64,000 nucleotides of DNA, from positions 42,357 to 106,356 of the forward strand of contig PLZU01000087.1 of assembly GCA_003152275.1 (NCBI GenBank), written 5' to 3'. This stretch comes from Actinomycetota bacterium (GTDB taxonomy: Bacteria; Actinomycetota; Thermoleophilia; Gaiellales; Gaiellaceae). Positions 15,451-23,270 of this stretch are shown in pieces (the first letter of the stretch is position 1; each line of letters opens with the position of its first letter). The position numbers were made by a program, and so were the translations under genes. Below the pieces are notes generated by a model. It searched no databases, was not told the origin of the DNA, and saw nothing but the letters and a program-made list of their open reading frames with translations.

Positions 15451-17481
15451 GTGGGGTCGTTTGCCGGGAGGCTGGTCACTGTGCTCGCAATCGCTGCGGT
15501 ATCGAGCGCTCCGGCGGGAGCGGCGACGTATGCGAAAGGGGTCGACGTCTCGCACTACAACGGCGCGATCGACTGGACCCAGGTCGCCACGGCGTCGTAC
15601 CGCTTCGTCTACGCGAAGGCGACGGAGGGCAGCACGCTCATCGATCCGACCTACTCGATCAACCGCGCCGGCGGGAAGACCTTCGGTCTCCGCTTCGGTG
15701 CGTATCACTTTGCACGGCCTGCGGGCTCGACCGATCCCGCGCGCATCGCGAGCGCCATTGCCCAGGCGGACTTCTTCCTCACGGTCGCACAACCGCAGCC
15801 CGGGGAGCTACCCCCGGCACTCGACCTCGAGACGAAGAACGGCCTTTCCCCGGCCGCGTTGCAGACGTGGACAAACGCGTGGCTCGGCGAGATCGCTGCG
15901 CGCACGGGAGTGAACGCCGTCGTCTACGCGTCGCCGAACTTCTGGAAGACGGCGCTCGGCGACACGGGGAGCGTCGCCGGTGACGGGTATCGGCTGTGGA
16001 TCGCGCACTGGACGACGAACGCCGCCCCGCTCGTTCCCGGCGCGAACTGGAACGGTCAGGGTTGGACGTTCTGGCAATGGAGCGACTGCGCGACGGTGCC
16101 GGGCTTCGCACATTGCACCGACGGTGACCGCTACAACGGCACGGATCCGGGGGCGGTCACAATCGCGTCGTATCCCGGCGGCGCACCGGCCGTCGCGTCG
16201 CCACCGACGATCGTCGGCACCCCACAGACCGGGAAGACTCTCGCGGGCCTGCCCGGCAGCTGGGCGGGCGGAAAGCCCGTGACGTTCCTCTACCAGTGGC
16301 AGCGTTGCGATGCTGCGGGCGCGACCTGCGCGCCGATCACAGGCGCGACGTCCGAGACCTACGTCCCGGTGACGGACGACGTCGGCCATGCGCTCGTGCT
16401 CGCTGTGACTGCACAGGCCCCCGCCGGAGCCGCCGTTGCGAGCTCGCCGGGCACGGTCGCCGTCGGCGCCGGTGGCAGTTCGGTGGCCCGGCCCGCGGCG
16501 ACTTCGACGCCGACGGTCACCGGAACCGTGCAGGCTGGACAGACGTTCACAACGTCGGTCGGTACCTGGACGGGCGCGCCGACCTTATTCGCGTACCAGT
16601 GGCGCCGCTGTGACCCGACCGGGGCGCAGTGCACCGCCATCCTCGGCGCCAGCGAGGCGTCATACACGCTCTCGCCGGGCGACATCGGCTCGACGATCTC
16701 GCTCGTCGTAACGGCCACCGGCAAGGGCGGCTCGGCCTCTGCGCTTGCCGCGACGACGGCCCCCGTCGCCGCGGCACCGGTTCCGGCAGCGGTGCCAGGT
16801 TCGGCCGTCGCGCAAATTACGCTCGCCGGCGCGGTCGTCTCACCAGACGGACGGGCGACGGTCACGTGGCAGCCGGGTGCGATCCCGATCGGGTCGACGG
16901 TCTCGCTCAGCACGTCGGGGCAGTCACTCATCCTCGCCGTCTCGCCGACGCTGCCGCAGCTGCCGTGGCCGGTCGACGTCGCCTTCGCTGCCGCTGCCGG
17001 CGGCAGCATCGTCGGCTACTCGACCGACGGCAAGGTCTGGCGCCCCGCGTCCGTCCTCACGACCACCGCACTTCCTGACGGGCAGCTAGCCGGCGCGTTC
17101 GTCGATGCAAACGGCGTGCTGCACACACTCCTCCGCGCCGCCACGGAGCTCAGGCTCTTTGTGCCCGATTCCTGGGGCGACCCGACTCGTGTCTCGGCCG
17201 GCCTCCCCACGCCGCGACTCGTCTCCGGACTGCACGTGACCCGGCTTCGCGACGGCAGTGTTCGCGTCACGGGGCTGGCACTCGTTCCCTCGCAGGCGCG
17301 CGTCCTCGTGAACGTCATCGCCCGGACGCGGATCAAGCGCACGCAACTCCTGAAGCCCGGCGCGGTCGGAATCAACGTCCGCTTGCAGCTCCCCCACGGT
17401 CGCGCGGCCCGCCTGAAGATCGCGGCGACCGACCCATACGGCCGCCACGCCTCGCTCGTACTCACGTTCCGCGGCCCGTAG
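15451..17481 (+). CDS. Exported GH25 lysozyme-like protein with Ig-like repeats
   Basis: 676 residues, GTG start. Signal peptide (1-25, cut near AGA|ATY) followed by a GH25 muramidase domain, about 26-225. It has GVDVSHYNG (30-38) with the catalytic-region Asp, and ALDLET with the paired acids Asp125/Glu127, so the active site is intact. Two ~85-residue Ig-like repeats follow (about 250-345 and 350-445), each with YQWQRCD or YQWRRCD and a second Cys about 7 residues on. A beta-rich tail of unknown family runs from about 450 to 676. It should cleave or bind peptidoglycan outside the cell. Predicted leaderless promoter at 15439. Its TAG stop forms part of the next gene's -10. Confidence 0.88.
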   Translation: MGSFAGRLVTVLAIAAVSSAPAGAATYAKGVDVSHYNGAIDWTQVATASYRFVYAKATEGSTLIDPTYSINRAGGKTFGLRFGAYHFARPAGSTDPARIASAIAQADFFLTVAQPQPGELPPALDLETKNGLSPAALQTWTNAWLGEIAARTGVNAVVYASPNFWKTALGDTGSVAGDGYRLWIAHWTTNAAPLVPGANWNGQGWTFWQWSDCATVPGFAHCTDGDRYNGTDPGAVTIASYPGGAPAVASPPTIVGTPQTGKTLAGLPGSWAGGKPVTFLYQWQRCDAAGATCAPITGATSETYVPVTDDVGHALVLAVTAQAPAGAAVASSPGTVAVGAGGSSVARPAATSTPTVTGTVQAGQTFTTSVGTWTGAPTLFAYQWRRCDPTGAQCTAILGASEASYTLSPGDIGSTISLVVTATGKGGSASALAATTAPVAAAPVPAAVPGSAVAQITLAGAVVSPDGRATVTWQPGAIPIGSTVSLSTSGQSLILAVSPTLPQLPWPVDVAFAAAAGGSIVGYSTDGKVWRPASVLTTTALPDGQLAGAFVDANGVLHTLLRAATELRLFVPDSWGDPTRVSAGLPTPRLVSGLHVTRLRDGSVRVTGLALVPSQARVLVNVIARTRIKRTQLLKPGAVGINVRLQLPHGRAARLKIAATDPYGRHASLVLTFRGP

Positions 17482-17484
17482 ACT
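17479..17484 (+). promoter_or_regulatory. -10 hexamer TAGACT overlapping the lysozyme stop codon
   Basis: The stop TAG (17479-17481) is also the start of TAGACT, which ends 7 nt before the GTG at 17492. This gives a leaderless promoter for the deaminase-like gene inside the end of the previous one. Confidence 0.45.
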
Positions 17485-17491
17485 CGCGCGC

Positions 17492-18754
17492 GTGAGCCTC
17501 GTCGTCCGCAATGCCCGCCTGCTCGACGGGCGGCTCGTCGACCTCCTCGCCGAGGACGGGCGGTGGACCCGCATCGACGAGTCGATCGCCGCCGACGCTG
17601 CCCGGGAGGTCGAAGCGGACGGACGGCTCGTCACGCCGCCGCTCGTCGACTGCCACCTCCACCTCGACGCCTCACTGACGGCGGGGAAGCCGCGCTGGAA
17701 CGAGTCCGGCACACTGATCGAGGGCATCCACGTCTGGGGCGAGCTGAAGCCGAGCCTCACCGAGCAGGACGTCTTCGAGCGTGCGCGAGAGATCGTGCGC
17801 TGGTCGGTCGCGCAGGGCACGCTTTTCATCCGCGCCCACGCCGACGTCTCCGGCGAGAACGAGGCGATGGTGCGCGGGCTCTTGCGGCTGCGCGACGAGG
17901 TCGCCGATCTCTGCACCGTGCAGGTGACCGCGTTCCCGCAGGACGGCATCTTCGCGCGGGACGGCGACGAAGAGCGGCTCGAGAACGCGCTGCGCCTCGG
18001 CGTCGACTGCGTGGGCGGGATCCCGCACTACGAGCCGACGGCCGAGCTCGGCCTCAAGGAGGTGCACCGCGTCTTCGAACTCGCGAAGCAGTACTCGCGC
18101 CGCATCGACGTGCACTGCGACGAGACCGACGACCCGAGCTCACGCTTCCTCGAGGTAATGGCCGACGACACGGTGAAGTTCGGGCTCGGCGGCCGCGTGA
18201 CCGCGTCGCATTGCACTGCAATGGGCTCGTACGAGCCGTACTACTCGTCGAAGCTGCACGGCTTCCTGCGCCGTGCCGGCATCAACATCGTCGTCAACCC
18301 GTATGCGAACTCACTCATCCAGGGACGGCTCGACGTCTATCCGAAACGGCGCGGCTTCGCACAGCTGAAGGAGCTGCTGGCCGCCGGCGTCAACGTGTCA
18401 CTCGGCAACGACGTAATCATGGACCCGTGGTACCTGATGGGGCGGGCCGACATGGTCGAGGCTGCCTCGCTCGCGCTGCACTTCACATACATGAGCGGGC
18501 TCGAGGAGATTCCGGAGATGCTTCGCTGCGCAACCGAGCGCGGCGCCCGCACCCTCGGCGTCGAGGACGAGTACGGGATCGAGGAGGGCAAGCCTGCAGA
18601 TCTCGTCGTCTACGACGCGCCGAGCGCGCTCGAGGTGCTGCGCCTGCATCCGCCGCGGCGCTGGGTGATCCGGCGCGGCCGGGTCGTGGCTGAGACGACG
18701 CCCGCCCGCACAACGCTGCTCGGCGAGCCGGTGACCTTCGCCCCGCCGCTATGA
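17492..18754 (+). CDS. Cytosine-deaminase-like metal-dependent amidohydrolase
   Basis: 420 residues, GTG start. The sequence is a complete amidohydrolase barrel: CHLHLDASL (His55, His57), the HADVSGEN segment, VHCDETDD, ASHCTAMG and SLGNDVIMDPW, which supply the metal ligands and catalytic residues of the cytosine deaminase/isoguanine deaminase subgroup. It would deaminate a pyrimidine-like or triazine-like ring in the cytoplasm; cytosine to uracil would feed the reductive pathway encoded nearby (inference). Cytosine deaminases are similar in length. The next gene starts within its stop (4-nt overlap), so the two form an operon. Confidence 0.87.
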   Translation: MSLVVRNARLLDGRLVDLLAEDGRWTRIDESIAADAAREVEADGRLVTPPLVDCHLHLDASLTAGKPRWNESGTLIEGIHVWGELKPSLTEQDVFERAREIVRWSVAQGTLFIRAHADVSGENEAMVRGLLRLRDEVADLCTVQVTAFPQDGIFARDGDEERLENALRLGVDCVGGIPHYEPTAELGLKEVHRVFELAKQYSRRIDVHCDETDDPSSRFLEVMADDTVKFGLGGRVTASHCTAMGSYEPYYSSKLHGFLRRAGINIVVNPYANSLIQGRLDVYPKRRGFAQLKELLAAGVNVSLGNDVIMDPWYLMGRADMVEAASLALHFTYMSGLEEIPEMLRCATERGARTLGVEDEYGIEEGKPADLVVYDAPSALEVLRLHPPRRWVIRRGRVVAETTPARTTLLGEPVTFAPPL

Positions 18755-19467
18755 CCGTCGGGCTCCTCCACCCCGGCGAGATGGGTTCTGCGATCGGCGC
18801 CGCGTTACAAGCCGCAGGTCATGAAGTGCTGTGGGCCTCGGCAGGCCGCAGCGAGGGGACACACGCGCGCGCTCGGGGATTCACGGATGTGGGCACGGTC
18901 GCCGAGGTCGTTGCGGGCAGCGAGGTCGTCTTCTCCGTCGTTCCACCACACGCCGCGCTCGGGCTCGCCGAATCGCTCCCGCCGTTCGCGGGCATCTTCG
19001 TCGACGCGAACGCGGTGTCACCTGGGACGGCAGCACTTGTCGGTTCGGTAGTCGAGCGGTTCGTCGACGGCGGCATCGTCGGCGGCCCGCCTGCACCCCG
19101 TCTCTATCTGTCCGGCGCAGAGGCGGAACGGGTGGGTGCGCTGTTCGCAGAATCGCCCGTCGAGACGCAGGTCGTTGCGAACGCGTCCGCGCTCAAGTGC
19201 GCCTACGCCGCCTGGACCAAAGGATCGGCCGCGCTTCTGCTTGCAATTCGCGAGTTCGCGCGAGTGGAAGGGATTTGGGAGCCACTCGCCGAAGAATGGG
19301 CCCGCTCTCAGCCGCAGCTCGCAGACCGGCTCGCCGCGGCGGAGCGCTCCGCTGCAGCCAAAGGTTGGCGCTGGATCGGGGAGATGGAGGAGATCGCCGA
19401 GGCCTTCGCCGCCGACGGACTCCCGCCCGGGTTCCACAAAGCCGCCGCAGTGATCTACAACGTGTAG
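18751..19467 (+). CDS. NAD(P)-binding oxidoreductase, 6-phosphogluconate-dehydrogenase-like with DUF1932 tail
   Basis: 238 residues, ATG start overlapping the deaminase stop by 4 nt. The Rossmann start VGLLHPGEMGSAIGAAL has a GxxGxG-like loop of the beta-hydroxyacid/6PGDH class (GEMGSA). The helical C-terminal half, with KCAYAAWTKGSAALLLAIREFA, matches the DUF1932 domain. The protein is short for a complete beta-hydroxyacid dehydrogenase, but both halves are there. Substrate unknown. Coupling to the deaminase suggests it handles a product of the same pathway. Confidence 0.8.
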   Translation: MTVGLLHPGEMGSAIGAALQAAGHEVLWASAGRSEGTHARARGFTDVGTVAEVVAGSEVVFSVVPPHAALGLAESLPPFAGIFVDANAVSPGTAALVGSVVERFVDGGIVGGPPAPRLYLSGAEAERVGALFAESPVETQVVANASALKCAYAAWTKGSAALLLAIREFARVEGIWEPLAEEWARSQPQLADRLAAAERSAAAKGWRWIGEMEEIAEAFAADGLPPGFHKAAAVIYNV

Positions 19468-19527
19468 GGAAGAATCGGGGCGCCTTGCGCGTCCGGTTCT
19501 AGCGCAGGTCCACGAAAGGGGAGAAAG

Positions 19528-20256
19528 GTGAAGCGAACAATCTTGATCGCTGCGGCTCTGCTTGCCGTGATCGCGGCAGGCGCGGGCACGTACGCGTACG
19601 CCGCAGCGCAAAGCGGTACGACGATCAACGGCTGCGTCGGAACCGGCGACGGCAAGTTGCGGGTTCTCTCGGGCTCGGACACCTGTAAGAGCAACGAGAC
19701 GCCTCTCAGCTGGAACACCGCCGGCCCGGCCGGCGTGCAGGGGCCGGCGGGGGCAGCAGGAGCAGCAGGAGCGGCGGGCGCCGCGGGTGCGCAGGGGCCG
19801 GCGGGCCGGGACGGCCGCGACAGCACGAGCTCGAACCCTGACGCGGTCGACGCGACCGTGCTTGTCACCGGCCAGAAGCAGGGCTCATTCAGCTCGAGCC
19901 CGATGGTGCTGATCGGCCTCTCACACGAGATCGTGTCGCCGCGTGATCCCGCGTCGGGCCTTCCGACCGGCAAGCGGATACACAAGCCGATCACGATCAC
20001 GAAGACGATGGACGCGTCGAGCCCGCTGTTCCTGGGTGCGCTCGTCGACAACGAGAACCTGACGTCGGTGCTGATCGGCCTGAACCAGGGTGGACAGCAG
20101 GTCGCGACGATCAAGCTCACGAACGCGAACATCTCCGACTACGTTCTCCACGGCACCACGGAGACGTGGTCGTTCACGTACCAGAAGATCGAATGGACGT
20201 GGCTCGACGGCGGCATCACCGCTGAGGACGACTGGGAAGCTCCAGTCGCGCGCTAG
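19528..20256 (+). CDS. Secreted collagen-like protein with Hcp-family domain
   Basis: 242 residues, GTG start 4 nt after AAAGGGGAG. A signal peptide (1-27) leads into a short module with a Cys pair (Cys36, Cys53), then about 11 Gly-X-Y triplets (66-98, e.g. GPAGAAGAAGAAGAAG). The remainder (about 109-238) reads as an Hcp-type beta-barrel. Features are KRIHKPITITKTMDASSPL, ATIKLTNANISDY, WSFTYQKIEWTW and DGGITAEDDWEAP, which parallel type VI tube proteins (PF05638-like, recalled). No T6SS genes are nearby and an actinobacterium would not use one, so this is probably an exported, ring-forming structural protein. A strong terminator follows at 20266. Confidence 0.82.
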   Translation: MKRTILIAAALLAVIAAGAGTYAYAAAQSGTTINGCVGTGDGKLRVLSGSDTCKSNETPLSWNTAGPAGVQGPAGAAGAAGAAGAAGAQGPAGRDGRDSTSSNPDAVDATVLVTGQKQGSFSSSPMVLIGLSHEIVSPRDPASGLPTGKRIHKPITITKTMDASSPLFLGALVDNENLTSVLIGLNQGGQQVATIKLTNANISDYVLHGTTETWSFTYQKIEWTWLDGGITAEDDWEAPVAR

Positions 20257-20265
20257 CGCGACTCT

Positions 20266-20305
20266 GGTGTCAGGCACCGCGTGCGCGGTGCCTGACACCG
20301 CTTTT
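20266..20305 (+). terminator. Intrinsic terminator built from a double palindrome (repeat element, copy 2)
   Basis: A 15-bp perfect stem (GGTGTCAGGCACCGC with its complement, 20266-20280 and 20285-20299) closes a GTGC loop and is followed by GCTTTT. It terminates the collagen-Hcp gene and, on the other strand, sits at the end of mmsA. The layout of 13-mer, GC spacer, 13-mer and GCTTTT is the same as in the element at 4944-4981. Confidence 0.85.
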
Positions 20306-20306
20306 C

Positions 20307-21833
20307 CTAGCGGGTCTGCGGGAAGCCCAGGTCGACCTTCGACGTGGCCGGATCCGGCCAGCGCGAAGTGACGACCTTGCCACGCGTGTAGAAGTCGATG
20401 CCCTCGGGGCCGTAGATGTGGCGGTCGCCGAAGAGCGAGGCCTTCCACCCGCCGAACGAGTAGTACGCGACCGGCACCGGGACCGGCACGTTGATACCGA
20501 CCATGCCGGCCTGGACGCTGAACTGGAACTCGCGGGCGACGCCGCCGTCGCGCGTAAAGATCGCGGTGCCGTTGCCGTACGGATTGTCGTTCACGAGGCC
20601 CACCGCTTCGTCGTACGTATCGACGCGCGTGACGCCGAGTACCGGCCCGAAGATCTCGTCCTCGTACGCCTTCATGCCGGGCTTCACGTCGTCGAGCAGC
20701 GACGGCTTGAGGAAGAAGCCGTCCTCCGGAGCGCCTTCACGCCCGTCGACGAGCACCGTCGCGCCCTCTCCGGGCGCGTTCTCGATGTACGACGCGACGC
20801 GGTCGCGATGTTCTTTCGTCACGAGCGGGCCCATCTCGGAGGCTGGGTCCATCCCGTCACCGACCTTCACTTGCGGGATCCGCTGCTTGATCGCCTCGAT
20901 CAGCGGCTCGGCGACGTTGCCGACCGCGACGACCTGCGAGATCGCCATGCAGCGCTCGCCGGCGGAGCCGTACGCCGCCGACACTGCGGCGTCCGCCGCC
21001 ATGTCGATGTCGGCGTCGGGCAGCACGATCATGTGGTTCTTCGCGCCGCCGAGCGCCTGGCAGCGCTTGCCCTTCGACGTCGCCGTCTCGTACACGTACT
21101 TGGCGATCGGCGTCGATCCGACAAACGAGACCGCAGCGATGTCCGGATGGTTGAGCACCGCGTCTACCGCGACCTTGTCACCCATGACGACGTTGAAGAC
21201 GCCGTCGGGGAGGCCGGCCTCCTTCAGCAGCTCCGCCGTCCAGAGCGATGTCGACGGATCCTTCTCCGATGGCTTGAGCACGAACGTGTTGCCGGTCGCG
21301 ATCGCCGGCGCCCACATCCACATGGGAACCATCGCGGGGAAGTTGAACGGTGTGATCCCGGCGACAACGCCGAGCGGCTGGCGGATTGAGTAGACGTCGA
21401 TCCCGGTCGACGCCTGCTCGGAGTACTCGCTCTTCAGGAGCGTCGGCAGACCGCAGCAGAACTCGATCACCTCGAGCCCGCGCGTGACCTCCCCGAGCGC
21501 GTCCGAGAGCACCTTGCCGTGCTCGGCGGTCAGGATCTTCGCGACTTCCTCGCGGCGCTCGTGGATGAGCTCGCGGATTCGGAAGAAGAGCTCGGCGCGC
21601 TTGGCGAGCGACATGGTCCGCCACGTCTCGAAGGCCTGCTTCGCGGCCTGCACGGCCCGGTCGACCTCGGCCTCGGTCGCGAGGTCGAGGGCGCCCGTCT
21701 GCTTGCCGGTCGCCGGGTTGAAAACCGGGCTCGAACGGCCCGATTCGCCGGCGACACTGCGGCCGTCAATCCAGTGGCTGATGCGCTTGACGCCGGTGCG
21801 CTGCTCAACGGGCGGGGCTGCGAGCTCGGTCAT
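20307..21833 (-). CDS. mmsA: CoA-acylating (methyl)malonate-semialdehyde dehydrogenase
   Basis: 508 residues, ATG start with AGGAGG 6 nt upstream. Aldehyde-dehydrogenase fold of the MmsA subfamily: FNFPAMVPMWMWAPAIATGN, SFVGSTPIAKYVYE, GGAKNHMIVLPDAD and catalytic Cys295 in GERCMAIS. It converts methylmalonate semialdehyde to propionyl-CoA, or malonate semialdehyde to acetyl-CoA, the final step of thymine/valine or uracil/beta-alanine breakdown. It is transcribed divergently from the aminotransferase that would make its substrate, across a 47-nt region holding a perfect palindrome. The sequence appears intact. Confidence 0.95.
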   Translation of the reverse strand: MTELAAPPVEQRTGVKRISHWIDGRSVAGESGRSSPVFNPATGKQTGALDLATEAEVDRAVQAAKQAFETWRTMSLAKRAELFFRIRELIHERREEVAKILTAEHGKVLSDALGEVTRGLEVIEFCCGLPTLLKSEYSEQASTGIDVYSIRQPLGVVAGITPFNFPAMVPMWMWAPAIATGNTFVLKPSEKDPSTSLWTAELLKEAGLPDGVFNVVMGDKVAVDAVLNHPDIAAVSFVGSTPIAKYVYETATSKGKRCQALGGAKNHMIVLPDADIDMAADAAVSAAYGSAGERCMAISQVVAVGNVAEPLIEAIKQRIPQVKVGDGMDPASEMGPLVTKEHRDRVASYIENAPGEGATVLVDGREGAPEDGFFLKPSLLDDVKPGMKAYEDEIFGPVLGVTRVDTYDEAVGLVNDNPYGNGTAIFTRDGGVAREFQFSVQAGMVGINVPVPVPVAYYSFGGWKASLFGDRHIYGPEGIDFYTRGKVVTSRWPDPATSKVDLGFPQTR

Positions 21834-21858
21834 GTCGAACCTCCTAGATGTCGCAGCC

Positions 21859-21874
21859 AGCCTAGCGCTAGGCT
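21859..21874. promoter_or_regulatory. 16-bp perfect palindrome containing both divergent -10 hexamers
   Basis: AGCCTAGCGCTAGGCT is a perfect inverted repeat in the 47-nt gap between mmsA and the aminotransferase gene. Its right half supplies TAGGCT (21869-21874), 6 nt before the aminotransferase ATG at 21881 (leaderless). Its left half is TAGGCT on the minus strand, giving mmsA a leader of about 19 nt with AGGAGG. A protein bound here would block both promoters, so this is a good operator candidate. The symmetry could also arise simply from two facing -10 boxes. Confidence 0.6.
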
Positions 21875-21880
21875 CTACGC

Positions 21881-23236
21881 ATGGCGACGATCGAGACCAA
21901 CCCGGAGCTCGGCCTTCAGGTCGTAGAGGACGCGAAGCGGTACGTCCTCCATTCGTGGTCGGTGCAGGACGCGCTCAACCCGATCGCGGTGGCGGGCGCG
22001 GAGGGCCGTTACTTCTGGGACTACGACGGGAAGCGCTACCTCGACTTTGCGTCCCAGCTCGTCAACGTCTCGATCGGGCATCAGCACCCGCGGCTCGTGG
22101 CCGCGATCAAGGAGCAGGCGGACAAGCTCTGCACGATCGGGCCGCCGATGGCGACGGAGCCGCGCTCGACGCTCGCCCGCCTAATCGCCGAGGTGACGCC
22201 GGGCGACATCTCGATGACGTTCTTCACCAACGGGGGCGCGGAGGCGAACGAGAACGCGATCAAGCTCGCGCGGTGGTACACAGGCCGCCACAAGATCGTC
22301 GCGCGCTATCGCAGCTATCACGGCGCAACCGCCGGAGGCATCACGCTGACCGGCGATCCGCGCCGGTGGCCGGCCGAGCCGGGCATTCCGGGCGTCGTGC
22401 GCATGTTCGACCCCTACACCTACCGCTGCCCCGCCGGCCATCCTGACCCGTGCCCGGTCTGCACCGGCGCGCCGCATCTCGAAGAGATCCTGCAATACGA
22501 GGGAGCGCACACCGTCGCCGCGGTGATCCTCGAAACCGTCACGGGCACGAACGGGATCATCGTTCCGCCGGACGGCTATCTGCAGTCGATCCGCGAGACC
22601 TGCGACAAGCACGGCATCCTGCTGATCGCCGACGAGGTGATGGCCGGCTTCGGCCGCACCGGAAAATGGTTCGCCGTCGACAACTGGGACGTCGTGCCCG
22701 ACATCCTCACTATGGCCAAGGGCATCAACTCCGGCTACATCCCGCTTGGAGCGATGGCGATTCGCGAGCCGATCGCCGCGTGGGTGCGCGACAAGATGTT
22801 CGCAGGCGGACTGACGTACAGTGGGCATCCGCTCGCATGTGCTGTCGGCGTCGCGTCGATCGAGGCGTTCCGCGAGGAGGGCATCGTCGAGCACGCGGCT
22901 GAGATGGGAGATGTGTTCGGCGAGGCGCTGCACGGGCTCGCCGACAAGCATCCGTCGATCGGCGAGGTGCGCGGGCTCGGCTGCTTCTGGGGGCTCGAGC
23001 TCGTCAAGTCTAGGGCGACGCGCGAGCCGCTCGTTCCGTTCAACGGCTCCGGCGAAGCCGCCGCTCCGGTGACGCGCCTGTCGAAGGCGGCGCTCGAGCG
23101 CGGCCTCTACCTCATGACGCACTGGAACGTGATCATGATCTGCCCGCCGCTCACGGTCACGCGCGACGAGTTCGAGGAGGGCATCACGATCCTCGACGAT
23201 GTCCTCTCGATCGCCGACGAGTACTACACCGACTGA
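21881..23236 (+). CDS. Class III aminotransferase, beta-alanine/omega-amino-acid type
   Basis: 451 residues, ATG start. PLP fold type I, class III: SIGHQHPRL, FFTNGGAEANENAIKLAR (binding of PLP phosphate), YRSYHGAT, DEVMAGFGRTG (the Asp that contacts PLP N1) and Lys280 in AKGINSGYIPLGA (Schiff base). A Cys-containing insert, CPAGHPDPCPVC (about 187-198), is unusual and could bind a metal. Paired divergently with mmsA, it most likely transaminates beta-alanine or beta-aminoisobutyrate to the semialdehyde (inference); taurine or GABA are alternatives. Leaderless promoter within the palindrome upstream. Confidence 0.9.
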   Translation: MATIETNPELGLQVVEDAKRYVLHSWSVQDALNPIAVAGAEGRYFWDYDGKRYLDFASQLVNVSIGHQHPRLVAAIKEQADKLCTIGPPMATEPRSTLARLIAEVTPGDISMTFFTNGGAEANENAIKLARWYTGRHKIVARYRSYHGATAGGITLTGDPRRWPAEPGIPGVVRMFDPYTYRCPAGHPDPCPVCTGAPHLEEILQYEGAHTVAAVILETVTGTNGIIVPPDGYLQSIRETCDKHGILLIADEVMAGFGRTGKWFAVDNWDVVPDILTMAKGINSGYIPLGAMAIREPIAAWVRDKMFAGGLTYSGHPLACAVGVASIEAFREEGIVEHAAEMGDVFGEALHGLADKHPSIGEVRGLGCFWGLELVKSRATREPLVPFNGSGEAAAPVTRLSKAALERGLYLMTHWNVIMICPPLTVTRDEFEEGITILDDVLSIADEYYTD

Positions 23237-23256
23237 CCTACGTCCTCCGCACGGCG

Positions 23257-23262
23257 TAGCCT
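23257..23262 (+). promoter_or_regulatory. -10 hexamer TAGCCT before the zinc-ribbon gene
   Basis: TAGCCT ends 8 nt before the ATG at 23271 in a 34-nt gap after the aminotransferase stop. No Shine-Dalgarno sequence is present, so a transcript with a leader of 0-2 nt is predicted. Confidence 0.45.
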
Positions 23263-23270
23263 CCACTGGC

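Noticed and set aside
19528..20256. Evidence for a type VI secretion system
   Set aside because: Only the Hcp-like domain is present, on a Sec-exported protein, with no sheath, VgrG, baseplate or ClpV genes in the window.
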